From NCBI RefSeq assembly GCF_008923365.1, contig NZ_WBMR01000032.1:1-63835 (forward strand): DNA of 63,835 nucleotides, written 5' to 3'. The stretch comes from Actinomadura montaniterrae. GTDB taxonomy: Bacteria > Actinomycetota > Actinomycetes > Streptosporangiales > Streptosporangiaceae. Below are positions 33,718 to 42,146 of the stretch, piece by piece. Positions within the stretch are counted from its first letter, which is position 1. Every line of letters starts with the position of its first letter. Under the pieces are notes generated by a model that was not told where the DNA came from, searched no databases, and saw nothing but the letters and a program-made list of their open reading frames with translations. A program made the translations under genes and the position numbers.

Positions 33718-34278
33718 GAGGTCCACGACGGTCTCCGCGTAGCCCTCCGGGAAGGTCTCCTGCGGGGTCTTGGTGGACAGCGACCCGGTCAGCATCGAGA
33801 TGCCCGCCTCGATGTCGAGGTCGGCGCGCAGCTCCCCCGTCTCGACGCCGCGCCGCAGCACCTCGCGGATGACGGCGCGGCGCGGCTCGATGACGTCCTG
33901 CTTGTAGCGGGCGTACAGCTCGGGGTACTTCTCCGCGCCGCCGACCACGTTCCAGAAGCAGCGCGAGTACCGCTTCTTGCGTTCGGCGGCGAAGGTCCGC
34001 GCGATCTCCAGGAGGTCCTCGCGGGCGGACGCGCCGGACGGCGCGGGCAGCTCGCCCTTCGCCGCGCCGAGCGCGCCCACGATCAGCGCCTCCTTGCTGG
34101 GCCAGCGCCGGTAGATCGTCGTCTTGCCGACGCCGGCCCGGGCGGCGACCGCCTCGATGGAGACGCCGGCCACCCCGGACTCCGCGGCGAGCAGGTCGAG
34201 GGTGGCCTCGATGATGGCCTTCTCGGCCCGCTCGCTGCGCGGACGTCCCGGGGCGCGGTTGGTCGTCGTGTCGTTCAT
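33688..34278 (-). CDS. TetR family regulator of the DHA2 efflux operon
   Basis: 196 residues. N-terminal HTH: AIIEATLDLLAAESGVAG and SIEAVAARAGVGKTTIYRRWPSKEALI, typical of repressors next to efflux pumps. The C-terminal ligand domain is of the TetR_C_11-like kind (FWNVVGGAEKYPELYARYK). The gene lies 15 bp after the DHA2 transporter stop and is co-directional, so it is in the transporter's operon, and probably represses the promoter upstream of the transporter, where two related 26-bp sites are found. Confidence 0.88.
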   Translation of the reverse strand: MNDTTTNRAPGRPRSERAEKAIIEATLDLLAAESGVAGVSIEAVAARAGVGKTTIYRRWPSKEALIVGALGAAKGELPAPSGASAREDLLEIARTFAAERKKRYSRCFWNVVGGAEKYPELYARYKQDVIEPRRAVIREVLRRGVETGELRADLDIEAGISMLTGSLSTKTPQETFPEGYAETVVDLLLTGIGAPS

Positions 34279-34293
34279 GGCATGCTCACGTTC

Positions 34294-35865
34294 TCACACG
34301 CGGGCCTTCTCCGGTTCCGGAGCCGCCTGCTCCGCCTGCCCGGCCTCGGCCGGGGCGGCGGCGCGTCCGGGCATCCACTTCAGCACGACCAGGGCGCCGA
34401 GGAAGGACACGACGGCCGCGGCGATCGACGCGGTGTGCATGGCGTGCACGAACGCGGTGTCGGCGGGGCCGATCAGGCCGTGGCCGGCGGTGCCCATCCG
34501 GGCGGCGACGGCGTGCGCGCCCTCGATGGACTCGCCGGCGGCCTGCCGGGCGCCGGCGGGCAGCGCGGCGAGCCGGTCGTGCAGGTCGCCGCGGTAGACG
34601 GACGCGACGACGGAGCCGAGGACGGCGACGCCCATCGCGACCGCGACCTGCCGGGCGACGTTGTTGACGGCCGATCCGGCGCCGGCCTTCTCGCGCGGCA
34701 GCGCGGACATGACCGACTCGGTGGCGGGCGGCATCACGTTGGCCATCCCGGCGCCCTGCACGAAGAAGATCACGCCGAGGATCCACATCGGGGTGTCGGT
34801 GCCGACGAACTGGTAGCTCGCCAGCGCGACGGTGACCAGCAGCAGCCCGGACGTGCAGACGGCCTTGGCGCCGAACCGGCGGACCATGCCCGCGCTGCGC
34901 GGCGAGAAGATCAGCTGCGCGGCCGCGAAGGGCAGCACCATCGCGCCGGACTCCAGCGCGCTGAGCCCCCGCACGGACTGCATGTAGAAGCTGGTGAAGA
35001 AGAACACGCCGGTGGCGGCGAAGAAGCACAGCGCGATGGACGCGACGGCGGCCGACATGCGGGCGTCCTTGAACAGCCGGACGTCGAAGGCGGGCGAGGC
35101 GGTACGGGCCTCGTGCCAGACGAACAGGGCGAGGACGGCGAGCCCGGCGAGGATCGGGCCGAGCGTGCCCAGGGTCAGCCATTCGCCCTTGTCGCCGCCC
35201 TGGATGATGCCGTACGACACCACGACCAGGCCGACGACCGACAGCAGGACGCCGATCGGGTCGAGCCGTCCGGGGTTCGGGTTGCGCGACTCGGGCACCA
35301 GGAAGGCGATCAGCGTGACGCCGGCGACGATGACCGGCACGTTGATGAGGAAGACCGAGCCCCACCAGAAGTGGGCGAGCAGCAGGCCGCCGGTGAGCGG
35401 GCCGATGGCGACGCCGAGGCCGACGGCGCCGGCCCAGATGCCGATGGCGCGGGCGCGCTCGTGCGGCTCGAAGACGTTGGAGATGATCGACAGCGTCTGC
35501 GGCATGATCGCGGCGCCGCCGAGGCCCATCAGGGCGCGGGCGTAGACGAGCTGGTCGGGCGACTGGGCGTACGCCGACGCCAGCGAGGCGAGGGCGAACA
35601 CGGCCATGCCGCCCATCAGCACGCGCTTGCGGCCGATCCGGTCGCCGATCACCCCGAAGGTGAACAGCAGCCCGGCGAAGACCAGCGTGTAGGAGTTGAT
35701 CGACCACTCGAGCTGGCTCTGGGTGGCGCCGAGGCCCTTCTCGGGGTCGGCGATGGTCTTGAGCGCGACGTTGAGGATGGTGTTGTCGAGCACCACCACC
35801 AGCAGGCTCACGGTCAGCACGCCGAGGATGTACCACCGGCGCCGCTGGACGGTCTGGGAGTCCAC
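34294..35865 (-). CDS. DHA2-type MFS drug exporter, 14 helices
   Basis: 523 residues. Seen: the motif VVLDNTILNVALKTI in helix 1, FTFGVIGDRIGRKRVLMGG in the first loop, ARALMGLGGAAIMPQTLSI and the motif C-type IGIWAGAVGLGVAIGPLTGG of drug/H+ antiporters; fourteen predicted helices fit the DHA2 class (QacA/EmrB-like). It should export hydrophobic or cationic compounds using the proton gradient. GTG start with AAGGAGCGCT upstream. It is the first gene of the operon with the TetR gene, and divergent from panB. Confidence 0.9.
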   Translation of the reverse strand: MDSQTVQRRRWYILGVLTVSLLVVVLDNTILNVALKTIADPEKGLGATQSQLEWSINSYTLVFAGLLFTFGVIGDRIGRKRVLMGGMAVFALASLASAYAQSPDQLVYARALMGLGGAAIMPQTLSIISNVFEPHERARAIGIWAGAVGLGVAIGPLTGGLLLAHFWWGSVFLINVPVIVAGVTLIAFLVPESRNPNPGRLDPIGVLLSVVGLVVVSYGIIQGGDKGEWLTLGTLGPILAGLAVLALFVWHEARTASPAFDVRLFKDARMSAAVASIALCFFAATGVFFFTSFYMQSVRGLSALESGAMVLPFAAAQLIFSPRSAGMVRRFGAKAVCTSGLLLVTVALASYQFVGTDTPMWILGVIFFVQGAGMANVMPPATESVMSALPREKAGAGSAVNNVARQVAVAMGVAVLGSVVASVYRGDLHDRLAALPAGARQAAGESIEGAHAVAARMGTAGHGLIGPADTAFVHAMHTASIAAAVVSFLGALVVLKWMPGRAAAPAEAGQAEQAAPEPEKARV

Positions 35866-35896
35866 AGCGCTCCTTGGATCGTGGACGGAGGGAATG

Positions 35897-35922
35897 CGAT
35901 ACGGGTACGTCTCGTTTCGTAA
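35897..35922. promoter_or_regulatory. Operator copy 1 upstream of the DHA2 operon
   Basis: CGATACG-N4-CGTCTCG-TTTCGTAA: an imperfect inverted repeat followed by TTTCGTAA. It lies 32 bp upstream of the transporter start. The same layout recurs 47 bp further away. Confidence 0.6.
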
Positions 35923-35943
35923 GGAGCGTACGCCGCCCTACAC

Positions 35944-35969
35944 CGATACGCAACCGTAGCGTTTCGTAA
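35944..35969. promoter_or_regulatory. Operator copy 2 upstream of the DHA2 operon
   Basis: CGATACG-N4-CGTAGCG-TTTCGTAA, 20 of 26 bases identical to copy 1. Together the two sites are the natural binding region for the TetR protein at 33688; panB reads away on the other side. Confidence 0.6.
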
Positions 35970-36091
35970 TTTGTTCCGGCCGGCGCCCGGAAGATCCGGG
36001 AATCTCGGGGGCTACCCGAATCGTTTTCGAAGTGGCACCATCGGATCCGTCTGGGTACGCCACCGTGGCGCCTCAAGACCGGAGGTTCTGC

Positions 36092-36943
36092 ATGTCTTCA
36101 TCTGTAGCGCCGCCCGCGCAGCCGACCGCACTCTACGGCGGTACCGGCGGGCGAAGGGTCACCGTACGCGACATCGCGGCCGCCAAGGAGCGGCACGAGA
36201 AGTGGCCGATGCTCACCGCCTACGACGCCCTCACCGCGCGGATCTTCGACGAGGCCGGCATCCCCGTGCTCCTCGTCGGCGACTCCGCCGCCATGGTCGT
36301 CTACGGCTACGACTCGACCATCCCGGTCACCGTCGACGACCTGATCCCGCTCGCCGCCGCCGTCGTCCGCGGCTCCAAGCGCGCCATGGTCGTCGCCGAC
36401 CTGCCGTTCGGCTCATACCAGACCGGCGTCCCCGAGGCCCTCTCCGCCGCCACCCGGTTCCTCAAGGAGACCGGCGCGCACGCGATCAAGGTGGAGGGCG
36501 GCCGCCGCATCCTCCCGCAGGTCGAGGCGATGGTCTCCGCCGGCATCCCCGTGATGGGCCACCTCGGCCTCACCCCGCAGTCCGTCAACGTCTTCGGCGG
36601 CTACCGGGTGCAGGGCCGCGGCCAGGCCGGCGAGGAGCTGATGGCCGACGCCAAGGCGCTCGAGGCGTCCGGCGCGTTCTCCGTCGTCCTCGAGTGCGTC
36701 CCCGAGGACCTCGCCGCGCGCGTCACCTCGTCGCTGTCCATCCCGACGATCGGCATCGGCGGCGGCAACCAGACCGACGCGCAGGTGCTCGTCTGGCAGG
36801 ACATGGCCGGCCTCACCCCGCACACCGCGAAGTTCGTCAAGAAGTTCGCCGACATCGGCACCGTGCTCGGCGACGCCGCGCGCAGCTACGCCGAAGAGGT
36901 CGTCAGCGGCGCCTACCCCGCCCCCGAGCACACCTACCACTGA
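36092..36943 (+). CDS. panB: 3-methyl-2-oxobutanoate hydroxymethyltransferase PanB
   Basis: 283 residues. PanB makes ketopantoate in the pantothenate/CoA pathway, transferring a hydroxymethyl group from methylene-THF to alpha-ketoisovalerate. Seen: [20 protein letters not shown], the metal-site Asp pattern [56 protein letters not shown] and the Glu in [10 protein letters not shown]. The start is fixed by GGAGG 6 nt before the ATG at 36092, which gives the family's usual short Pro/Thr-rich lead. It is syntenic with Rv2225 in the glnE-glnA2 neighbourhood. Confidence 0.97.
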   Translation: MSSSVAPPAQPTALYGGTGGRRVTVRDIAAAKERHEKWPMLTAYDALTARIFDEAGIPVLLVGDSAAMVVYGYDSTIPVTVDDLIPLAAAVVRGSKRAMVVADLPFGSYQTGVPEALSAATRFLKETGAHAIKVEGGRRILPQVEAMVSAGIPVMGHLGLTPQSVNVFGGYRVQGRGQAGEELMADAKALEASGAFSVVLECVPEDLAARVTSSLSIPTIGIGGGNQTDAQVLVWQDMAGLTPHTAKFVKKFADIGTVLGDAARSYAEEVVSGAYPAPEHTYH

Positions 36944-36981
36944 GTTCGCCCGCCGACCGGCGAGGGCCGGGAGGGCGGCGG

Positions 36982-37713
36982 CTACTGGTCCGGGTTGGAG
37001 CGGACCAGCTCGCCGCCGTTCGCCCGGCCCTCGCCGGCCTGGCCGTTGCGCGGCGCCGGGACGGCGGGCGGAGCGCCCGCCATGATCTCGTCCCGCAGCG
37101 TGTCGACGGCGGAGCGCAGCACGTCCGGGCCCGCCACGTTCATCAGCAGCAGCCCCAGGTTGAGGGCCATCTGCCCGTCGGTCATCTCGCTGCCCGCGAG
37201 CGCGTCCACCGCCGTGCGCAGGTCCGCCTGGTCCTCGGCGGAGACGTTCTGCAGCAGCCCGAGGCAGTACGTCGGCAGCGCCAGCCTCGACTTGGCGAAC
37301 GAGACCCCGCGCATGATCTCCCCCGCCTCCTGCGCGCGGGTCTTGGCCTGCATCCGGTCGACGCCCCGGTCCGCGGCGGCCAGCAGCGACGTCAGCAGCG
37401 TGCTCGGCCCGACCGCGACGTCCTCGTCCCCCACCCGGACGGTGAACACCGCGCTGCGGAACACCATCATCGAGCCGAGGCTCGCGACCAGCACCTGCGT
37501 CGCCGCGGCCACGTCCGGCGCCGCCACCCCGAACCGCCAGCCGAAGGTGTGCAGGAGCAGCAGCGACCCGGCGCCCGCGCCCCCGTTGATCAGCACGTAG
37601 GCCCAGGTGCTCGGCACCCGGACCAGCGTGGTGGGACGGTCCCGGTACCGGCTGACCAGCTCGGCGACGCCGACCAGGCAGCTCAGCGAGACCGTGACGA
37701 GGTATCCGACCAT
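36982..37713 (-). CDS. Unrecognised membrane protein, partner of the wHTH gene
   Basis: 243 residues that I do not recognise. Two N-terminal helices are visible (YLVTVSLSCLVGVAELV, and AYVLINGGAGAGSLLLLHTF), then a soluble helical domain (DVAAATQVLVASLGSMMVFR, KTRAQEAGEIMRGVSFAKSR, LPTYCLGLLQNVSAEDQADL) and a Pro/Asn-rich tail. An internal region resembles a helical repeat; there are no catalytic motifs I can name. It begins 10 bp after the stop of the small wHTH gene, suggesting one operon in which the wHTH protein regulates or signals to it. Function unknown. Confidence 0.6.
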   Translation of the reverse strand: MVGYLVTVSLSCLVGVAELVSRYRDRPTTLVRVPSTWAYVLINGGAGAGSLLLLHTFGWRFGVAAPDVAAATQVLVASLGSMMVFRSAVFTVRVGDEDVAVGPSTLLTSLLAAADRGVDRMQAKTRAQEAGEIMRGVSFAKSRLALPTYCLGLLQNVSAEDQADLRTAVDALAGSEMTDGQMALNLGLLLMNVAGPDVLRSAVDTLRDEIMAGAPPAVPAPRNGQAGEGRANGGELVRSNPDQ

Positions 37714-37723
37714 CCGGTCCCGA

Positions 37724-38059
37724 TCACCGCCCGGTCAGCCGGACGACCTCGTCGATCTCCCGCTCGATCGAGACCAGCCCGCGGTCGCGCAGCCGCTCCA
37801 CCGCGCCCGCCACCTCCAGCAGCCCGAGCCCGGTCGCGTGCCGGATCTCCGCCAGCGACAGCGGACCGTCCGCGGACCGCAGGTGGTCGAGCACCCGCCC
37901 GTACACGTCACCGCCGCCGGCCTCGCCCGCCTCGCCCGCGTCACCGCGCGCGTGCGGCGCCCCGGGGGCGTCCGGCGCGGCGGGCACCCCGGACCCGGCG
38001 GCCCGCCCCGGAGGGGCCAGGAACGTGCTCCACGGGTCCGCGGACCGGATCTGCCTCAT
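37724..38059 (-). CDS. Small winged-helix protein
   Basis: 111 residues with a ~70-residue winged-helix fold at the C-terminus (YGRVLDHLRSADGPLSLAEI, RHATGLGLLEVAGAVERL, RDRGLVSIER), preceded by a low-complexity Ala/Gly/Pro segment. It lacks a ligand domain. ATG at 38059 is chosen because AGGTGAAG lies directly before it, whereas the longer upstream ATG frame has no ribosome site and a charged, GC-driven sequence. It is followed at 10 bp by the membrane protein at 36982, so the pair likely works together. Role unknown. Confidence 0.65.
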   Translation of the reverse strand: MRQIRSADPWSTFLAPPGRAAGSGVPAAPDAPGAPHARGDAGEAGEAGGGDVYGRVLDHLRSADGPLSLAEIRHATGLGLLEVAGAVERLRDRGLVSIEREIDEVVRLTGR

Positions 38060-38299
38060 CTTCACCTGCCCTGTCGCATGCCGATCATAGGCGGCGCCGG
38101 AGCCGGCGCGGCGGGACCGCCGCCACAGAACCCACGGCGGGCGCCGCCGTGCGCCGCGCCCGCCCGTCTCGTCCATGCCCCAACGTCAGCACTTGGACGC
38201 GCCGCGGTCGGCTACCGCTCCCGCCATTGTCGCCTTCCTGGCCGGAACGCGCCACGCCCTGTCCCCCGCGCCCCCGCGCGGCACGGGCGCCCAGCCCTG

Positions 38300-39313
38300 T
38301 CAGCCGAGCCGCACCCGCGGGTCGATGACCGCGTACAGCAGGTCGACGACCAGGTTGAACACCACCACCGAGACCGCGGTGAGCAGCGTGACGCCGAGGA
38401 CCATCGGCAGGTCGCCGCTCTGGATCGACGTGATCGCCAGCTCGCCCAGGCCGGGGATGCTGAAGGTGTTCTCGGTCAGCACCGCCCCGCCCAGCAGGAG
38501 GCCGAGGTCGAGGCCGAACACGGTGACGATCGGCGTCATGCAGGCGCGCAGCGCGTGCTTGACGACGACGGCCGCCTCCGGCAGCCCCTTGACGCGGGCG
38601 GTGCGGACGAAGTCCTCGTTCATCGTCTCGAGCATCCCCGCCCTGGTCAGCCGCGCGTACATGGCCGCGTAGAGGAAGGCGAGCGTCACCCACGGGAGCA
38701 CCAGCGCCCGGAACCACATCCCCGGATCGGTGGTCAGCGGCCGGTAGCTGCCGCCGCCGGGCAGGATCCGCCACGTGTAGGAGAACAGGGCGAGCGAGAC
38801 CAGGCCGGTGAAGTAGATCGGCAGCGACACCCCGCTCAGCGCGACGATCATGGTCGCGCGGTCCCATAACGACCCCTTGCGCAGCGCCGACACCACCCCG
38901 GTGGCGATGCCCCCGGCGAGCCACAGGAGCGCGGCGCCCGACGCCAGCGACGCCGTCGCGGGCGCCCGGTCGAGGAGCGTCCCGAGCACCGGCTGGCTGC
39001 TGCGGAACGAGTAGCCCAGGCACGGCGCCGGGCAGTGGTCGGTGACCGGGCCGGCGTCGTAGTCCCGGCCGACCGCGATCGCCTTCAGGTAGTGCCAGTA
39101 CTGGACGAGGACCGGCTGGTCCAGGCCGAGCCGCTCCTTCGTCGCCTCGATCGCCTCGGGCGTCGACGCCCGCCCGGCGTACGACGCGGCGATCTGGTCG
39201 GTCGTCTGCCCGGCGAGCTTCGGCAGCCAGAAGAACGTGCCGAACGTCACGAGCGTGACCAGCAGGAGCATGACGGCGGCGCTCAGGAAGCGCCGGACGA
39301 TGTATGCGAGCAC
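38300..39313 (-). CDS. DppB-type peptide/nickel ABC transporter permease, orphan
   Basis: 337 residues, the full length of the first permease in oligopeptide/dipeptide/nickel transporters. Seen: YIVRRFLSAAVMLLLVTLVT at the N-terminus, LGLDQPVLVQYWHYL, the EAA-like loop ETMNEDFVRTARVKGLPEAA and EDFVRTARVKGL before KHALRACMTPIVTVFG, and VLTENTFSIPGLG. No second permease, binding protein or ATPase gene is adjacent, so it is either a relic of a larger operon or works with subunits encoded elsewhere. The GTG at 39313 is taken as start. Confidence 0.85.
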   Translation of the reverse strand: MLAYIVRRFLSAAVMLLLVTLVTFGTFFWLPKLAGQTTDQIAASYAGRASTPEAIEATKERLGLDQPVLVQYWHYLKAIAVGRDYDAGPVTDHCPAPCLGYSFRSSQPVLGTLLDRAPATASLASGAALLWLAGGIATGVVSALRKGSLWDRATMIVALSGVSLPIYFTGLVSLALFSYTWRILPGGGSYRPLTTDPGMWFRALVLPWVTLAFLYAAMYARLTRAGMLETMNEDFVRTARVKGLPEAAVVVKHALRACMTPIVTVFGLDLGLLLGGAVLTENTFSIPGLGELAITSIQSGDLPMVLGVTLLTAVSVVVFNLVVDLLYAVIDPRVRLG

Positions 39314-39529
39314 GGCAGTCCACCCCGTCGGCCCGCCGGACGGGTCCGGCCGTCGCCCGGCCGGCGCGCGTGGTCCGAGGGCCGGTCCCTCGACGGCCCA
39401 TCACCGGCACACTAACCGGGGGACGCCTCCGGACGCTTGGTCGGAAGTCCCCAACAAACCGCCGCGATCTTGGCCGGAAATGTCGTCGGGCCCGCGTGAC
39501 GCGAAGGGCCGCCCCCGGCCGCTGCCCGG

Positions 39530-39607
39530 AGCCGCCCTTCTCGGACAGGAGCGGCCCTCCGCAGCCGGAGCGGCCCTTCGCGGACGGGACCGCCCGTCAG
39601 ACGTCGG
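39530..39607. repeat. 19/20-bp degenerate tandem repeat over the npdG stop
   Basis: Four units of AGCGGCCCTTCGCGGACGGG-like sequence at 39530, 39550, 39569 and 39589. The last holds the npdG stop (39597-39599). The 283-bp gap up to the permease has no gene that I can support. Confidence 0.7.
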
Positions 39608-40292
39608 TGATGCGCAGGCCGGCGTGGGCCTTGTAGCGGCGGTTCATCGAGATCAGGTTCGCGGTGAACGCCTCGACCTGCCCGGCGTTGTGCAGCCGGC
39701 CGCCGTAGACGCCGCGCATGCCGGGGATGCGTCCCGCGAGCGCCTGCACCAGGTCGGTGGCCTCGCGGTCGTTGCCGAGGACGAGGACGTCCAGCTCCAT
39801 CTCGTCCACCTCGGGGTCCAGCAGCAGCTTGGCGGACACGTGGTGGAACGCGGCGACGACGCGGCTGTCCGGCAGGACCGACGCGGCCTGCTCGGCGGCG
39901 CTGCCCTCCTCGACCGGCAGGGCGAACGCGCCCTTGCCCTTCTCGAAGCCGAGCGGGTTCACGCAGTCCACGACGATCTTGCCGGCGAGCACCTCGCGCA
40001 GCGACTCCAGCAGCGCCTTGTGCCCCTCCCACGGCACCGCGACGACCACCACGTCGGCGCCGCCCGCGGCGGCCTCGTTCTCCGCGCCCGACACCGGCAG
40101 GTCCGCGCCGAGATCGTCAGCCGCCTGCTGCGCGCGCTCCGCCTTCCGCGACCCGATGACCACGCGGTGCCCGGCCAGCGCGAACCGGCGCGCCAGGCCC
40201 TTCCCCTGGTCCCCGGTGCCGCCGAGGATGCCGATGGTGAGGCCGGTGACGTCGGGGAGGTCGTAGGGAGTCCTCTGCTGCTGCTCAGTCAT
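39597..40292 (-). CDS. npdG: NADPH-dependent F420 reductase
   Basis: 231 residues. This enzyme moves hydride between NADPH and cofactor F420 and so supplies F420H2. Seen: the NADPH-binding opening TIGILGGTGDQGKGLARRF, the phosphate-binding VVIGSRKAERAQQ, VVVVAVPWEGHKALLESL and the end DCVNPLGFEKG, followed by the VVAAFHHVSAKLLLDP and RLHNAGQVEAFTANLI segments of the family. It is alone, not in an F420 synthesis cluster, but the window has two LLM-type F420 enzymes (52512 and 55217) that may use its product. ATG start. Confidence 0.92.
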   Translation of the reverse strand: MTEQQQRTPYDLPDVTGLTIGILGGTGDQGKGLARRFALAGHRVVIGSRKAERAQQAADDLGADLPVSGAENEAAAGGADVVVVAVPWEGHKALLESLREVLAGKIVVDCVNPLGFEKGKGAFALPVEEGSAAEQAASVLPDSRVVAAFHHVSAKLLLDPEVDEMELDVLVLGNDREATDLVQALAGRIPGMRGVYGGRLHNAGQVEAFTANLISMNRRYKAHAGLRITDV

Positions 40293-40393
40293 GCCGCCGA
40301 GTCTGCCAGGCGGCCCTCCGGCCGCCGCGCGTCGCCCTCCCGGCTCGCGCGAAACCGGCGTGCCGCCCGCGTCCCGTGCGGCACCATGGACCG

Positions 40394-40981
40394 GTGGACG
40401 CCGAGCAGATCGTGATGTTGCGCGAGGTGCTGTCCGCCACCGGCTGGCTGGAGCGCACCCAGGACTTCGGACGCGCGCTGCGGGTCACCTCCCGCACCCC
40501 CGGCGGGCTGCTGCTGGTCGGCACGCCCGGCGGCGACCCCTGGCACCTCGCCGCGCACCTGGACGACGAGTCGCGGCTCGGCGACGCCCCGGGCCTCGCG
40601 CCCACCCTGGTGCGCTGGTCGCCGCCGCAGGACGCGCCGCCGCACCTCAGCATCGGGCTGTCCCGGCTGGAGGAGGCGCGCCGCGGCGAGACGCTGTTCG
40701 TCGTCGCCGAGGACGAGGCGCCCGTCCCGCTGCTGGAACGGGTCGACGACGCGCGCCGCGTCGGCGCCACGATCCTCGCCCTCGACGGCGGCGACCGCGA
40801 GCTGGAGGGCCTCGCGCACGAGGCGCTGACCGTCCCGGCGGGCGAGGCGCTGCTGTCGTTCGACGGCGCGCAGCACCTGGTGAGCGCCGCGGCGGGCGAG
40901 GAGCCCGCGCGCGGCGCCCGCGGCCTGCGGCACCGCCTCGCCCGGCTGCTCGAGGCGGTCACCGGCCCGACCGTCGACTAG
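40394..40981 (+). CDS. Conserved hypothetical protein, possible SIS-like fold
   Basis: 195 residues from the GTG at 40394 (a GTG at 40376 would add six). I do not recognise it with confidence. The C-terminal half has an alpha/beta pattern, VDDARRVGATILALDGGDRE followed by LEGLAHEALTVPAG, resembling the sugar-isomerase (SIS) fold; the N-terminal half contains RTPGGLLLVGTPGGDPWHLA, also alpha/beta. No catalytic residues are apparent. No signal peptide. It lies between npdG (divergent) and the small gene that precedes map, and is otherwise isolated. Confidence 0.6.
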   Translation: MDAEQIVMLREVLSATGWLERTQDFGRALRVTSRTPGGLLLVGTPGGDPWHLAAHLDDESRLGDAPGLAPTLVRWSPPQDAPPHLSIGLSRLEEARRGETLFVVAEDEAPVPLLERVDDARRVGATILALDGGDRELEGLAHEALTVPAGEALLSFDGAQHLVSAAAGEEPARGARGLRHRLARLLEAVTGPTVD

Positions 40982-40987
40982 CCCCGG

Positions 40988-41167
40988 CTAGTCCTCTCCG
41001 TTGTCCTTGCGCCAGGCCTCGTTGCGCTCGCGGGCCAGCGCCAGCGCGCCGGCGGCGGCGCTCTCGGTCGGGTACGGGCCCATCCGGTCCTTGTTCGGGC
41101 AGCCGGGCCCGTGCTCGACCTTCATGTGCTTCAGGCAGAACCACCAGTCACCGTCGTCACCGGCCAT
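40988..41167 (-). CDS. 59-residue Cys/His protein near map
   Basis: A very short gene of 59 residues. Seen: a Cys-x2-His (FCLKHMKVE) and a further Cys (GPGCPNKDRMGPYP), which could bind zinc, then an Ala-rich helix and the tail ARERNEAWRKDNGED. The reading frame is clean, codon use is typical and GGAAGGAG lies just before the ATG, so I consider it real. Similar small proteins with the pattern WxCLxHxKVExGPGC and DRMGPY are common in actinobacteria, often near map. Function unknown. Confidence 0.8.
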   Translation of the reverse strand: MAGDDGDWWFCLKHMKVEHGPGCPNKDRMGPYPTESAAAGALALARERNEAWRKDNGED

Positions 41168-41222
41168 CGGCGCTCCTTCCGATCCAAGGCTCGGCGGGAT
41201 TCGTTGCCCGGATCCCGCTGAC

Positions 41223-41228
41223 TACACT
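41223..41228 (+). promoter_or_regulatory. -10 box TACACT upstream of map
   Basis: TACACT ends 8 nt before the map ATG at 41237 and lacks a ribosome site after it; likely a leaderless promoter. Confidence 0.45.
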
Positions 41229-41236
41229 CCATCACT

Positions 41237-42088
41237 ATGACGACCCAGCTTCTCCGTCCCGGCAACGTCTCGCCCATGCGCAAGGTCCCGGCGCAGATCC
41301 CGCGCCCGGAGTACGTGGGGAAGAAGCGGCCGAAGACCGGCGAGCCGGACGTCAAGACCCCTGAGATCATCGAGAAAATGCGGGTCGCCGGCAAGATCGC
41401 GGCGCAGGCGCTGGAGGAGGTCGGCAAGCACGTCCGGCCCGGGATCACCACCGACGAGCTGGACCGCATCGGCCACGAGTTCATGCTCGACCACGGCGCC
41501 TACCCGTCCACCCTCGGCTACCGGGGCTTCCCGAAGTCGCTGTGCACCTCGATCAACGAGGTGATCTGCCACGGCATCCCCGACGACACCGTGCTGCGCG
41601 ACGGCGACATCATCAACGTCGACATCACCGCGTTCATCGACGGCGTACACGGCGACACCGACGCGACGTTCCTGTGCGGCGACGTGGACGAGGAGTCGCG
41701 GCTGCTGGTGGAGCGGACCCGCGAGGCGACGATGCGGGGCATCAGGGCGGTCAAGCCGGGCCGCGCGCTGAACGTGATCGGGCGGGTCATCGAGTCCTAC
41801 GCCAAGCGGTTCGGGTACGGGGTCGTCCGCGACTTCACCGGGCACGGCATCGGGACCACGTTCCACTCGGGGCTGGTCGTCCCGCACTACGACGACCCGA
41901 ACGCCACGACGATCATCGAGCCGGGCATGACGTTCACCGTCGAGCCGATGCTGACCCTCGGCACCTACGACTACGACATCTGGGACGACGGCTGGACCGT
42001 CGTCACCAAGGACCGCAAGCGCACCGCGCAGTTCGAGCACACGCTGCTGGTGACCGAGGACGGCCACGAAATCCTCACCCTCCCGTGA
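41237..42088 (+). CDS. map: Methionine aminopeptidase type Ic
   Basis: 283 residues. It removes the initiator Met from new proteins using two metal ions. Seen: metal ligands Asp ([10 protein letters not shown]), Asp ([10 protein letters not shown]), His (GHGIGTTFH), Glu ([10 protein letters not shown]) and Glu ([13 protein letters not shown]), with the substrate segment [13 protein letters not shown]. An N-terminal extension of ~40 residues with a PxxP-like stretch ([12 protein letters not shown]) marks the type Ic class, like M. tuberculosis MapB. A TACACT box 8 nt upstream suggests a leaderless message. Confidence 0.96.
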   Translation: MTTQLLRPGNVSPMRKVPAQIPRPEYVGKKRPKTGEPDVKTPEIIEKMRVAGKIAAQALEEVGKHVRPGITTDELDRIGHEFMLDHGAYPSTLGYRGFPKSLCTSINEVICHGIPDDTVLRDGDIINVDITAFIDGVHGDTDATFLCGDVDEESRLLVERTREATMRGIRAVKPGRALNVIGRVIESYAKRFGYGVVRDFTGHGIGTTFHSGLVVPHYDDPNATTIIEPGMTFTVEPMLTLGTYDYDIWDDGWTVVTKDRKRTAQFEHTLLVTEDGHEILTLP

Positions 42089-42146
42089 CCGTTCCGTCGA
42101 CCTAGCGTCCCGTTCAGTCTGCGACCCGGCCGGGAGAATCCGCCTG

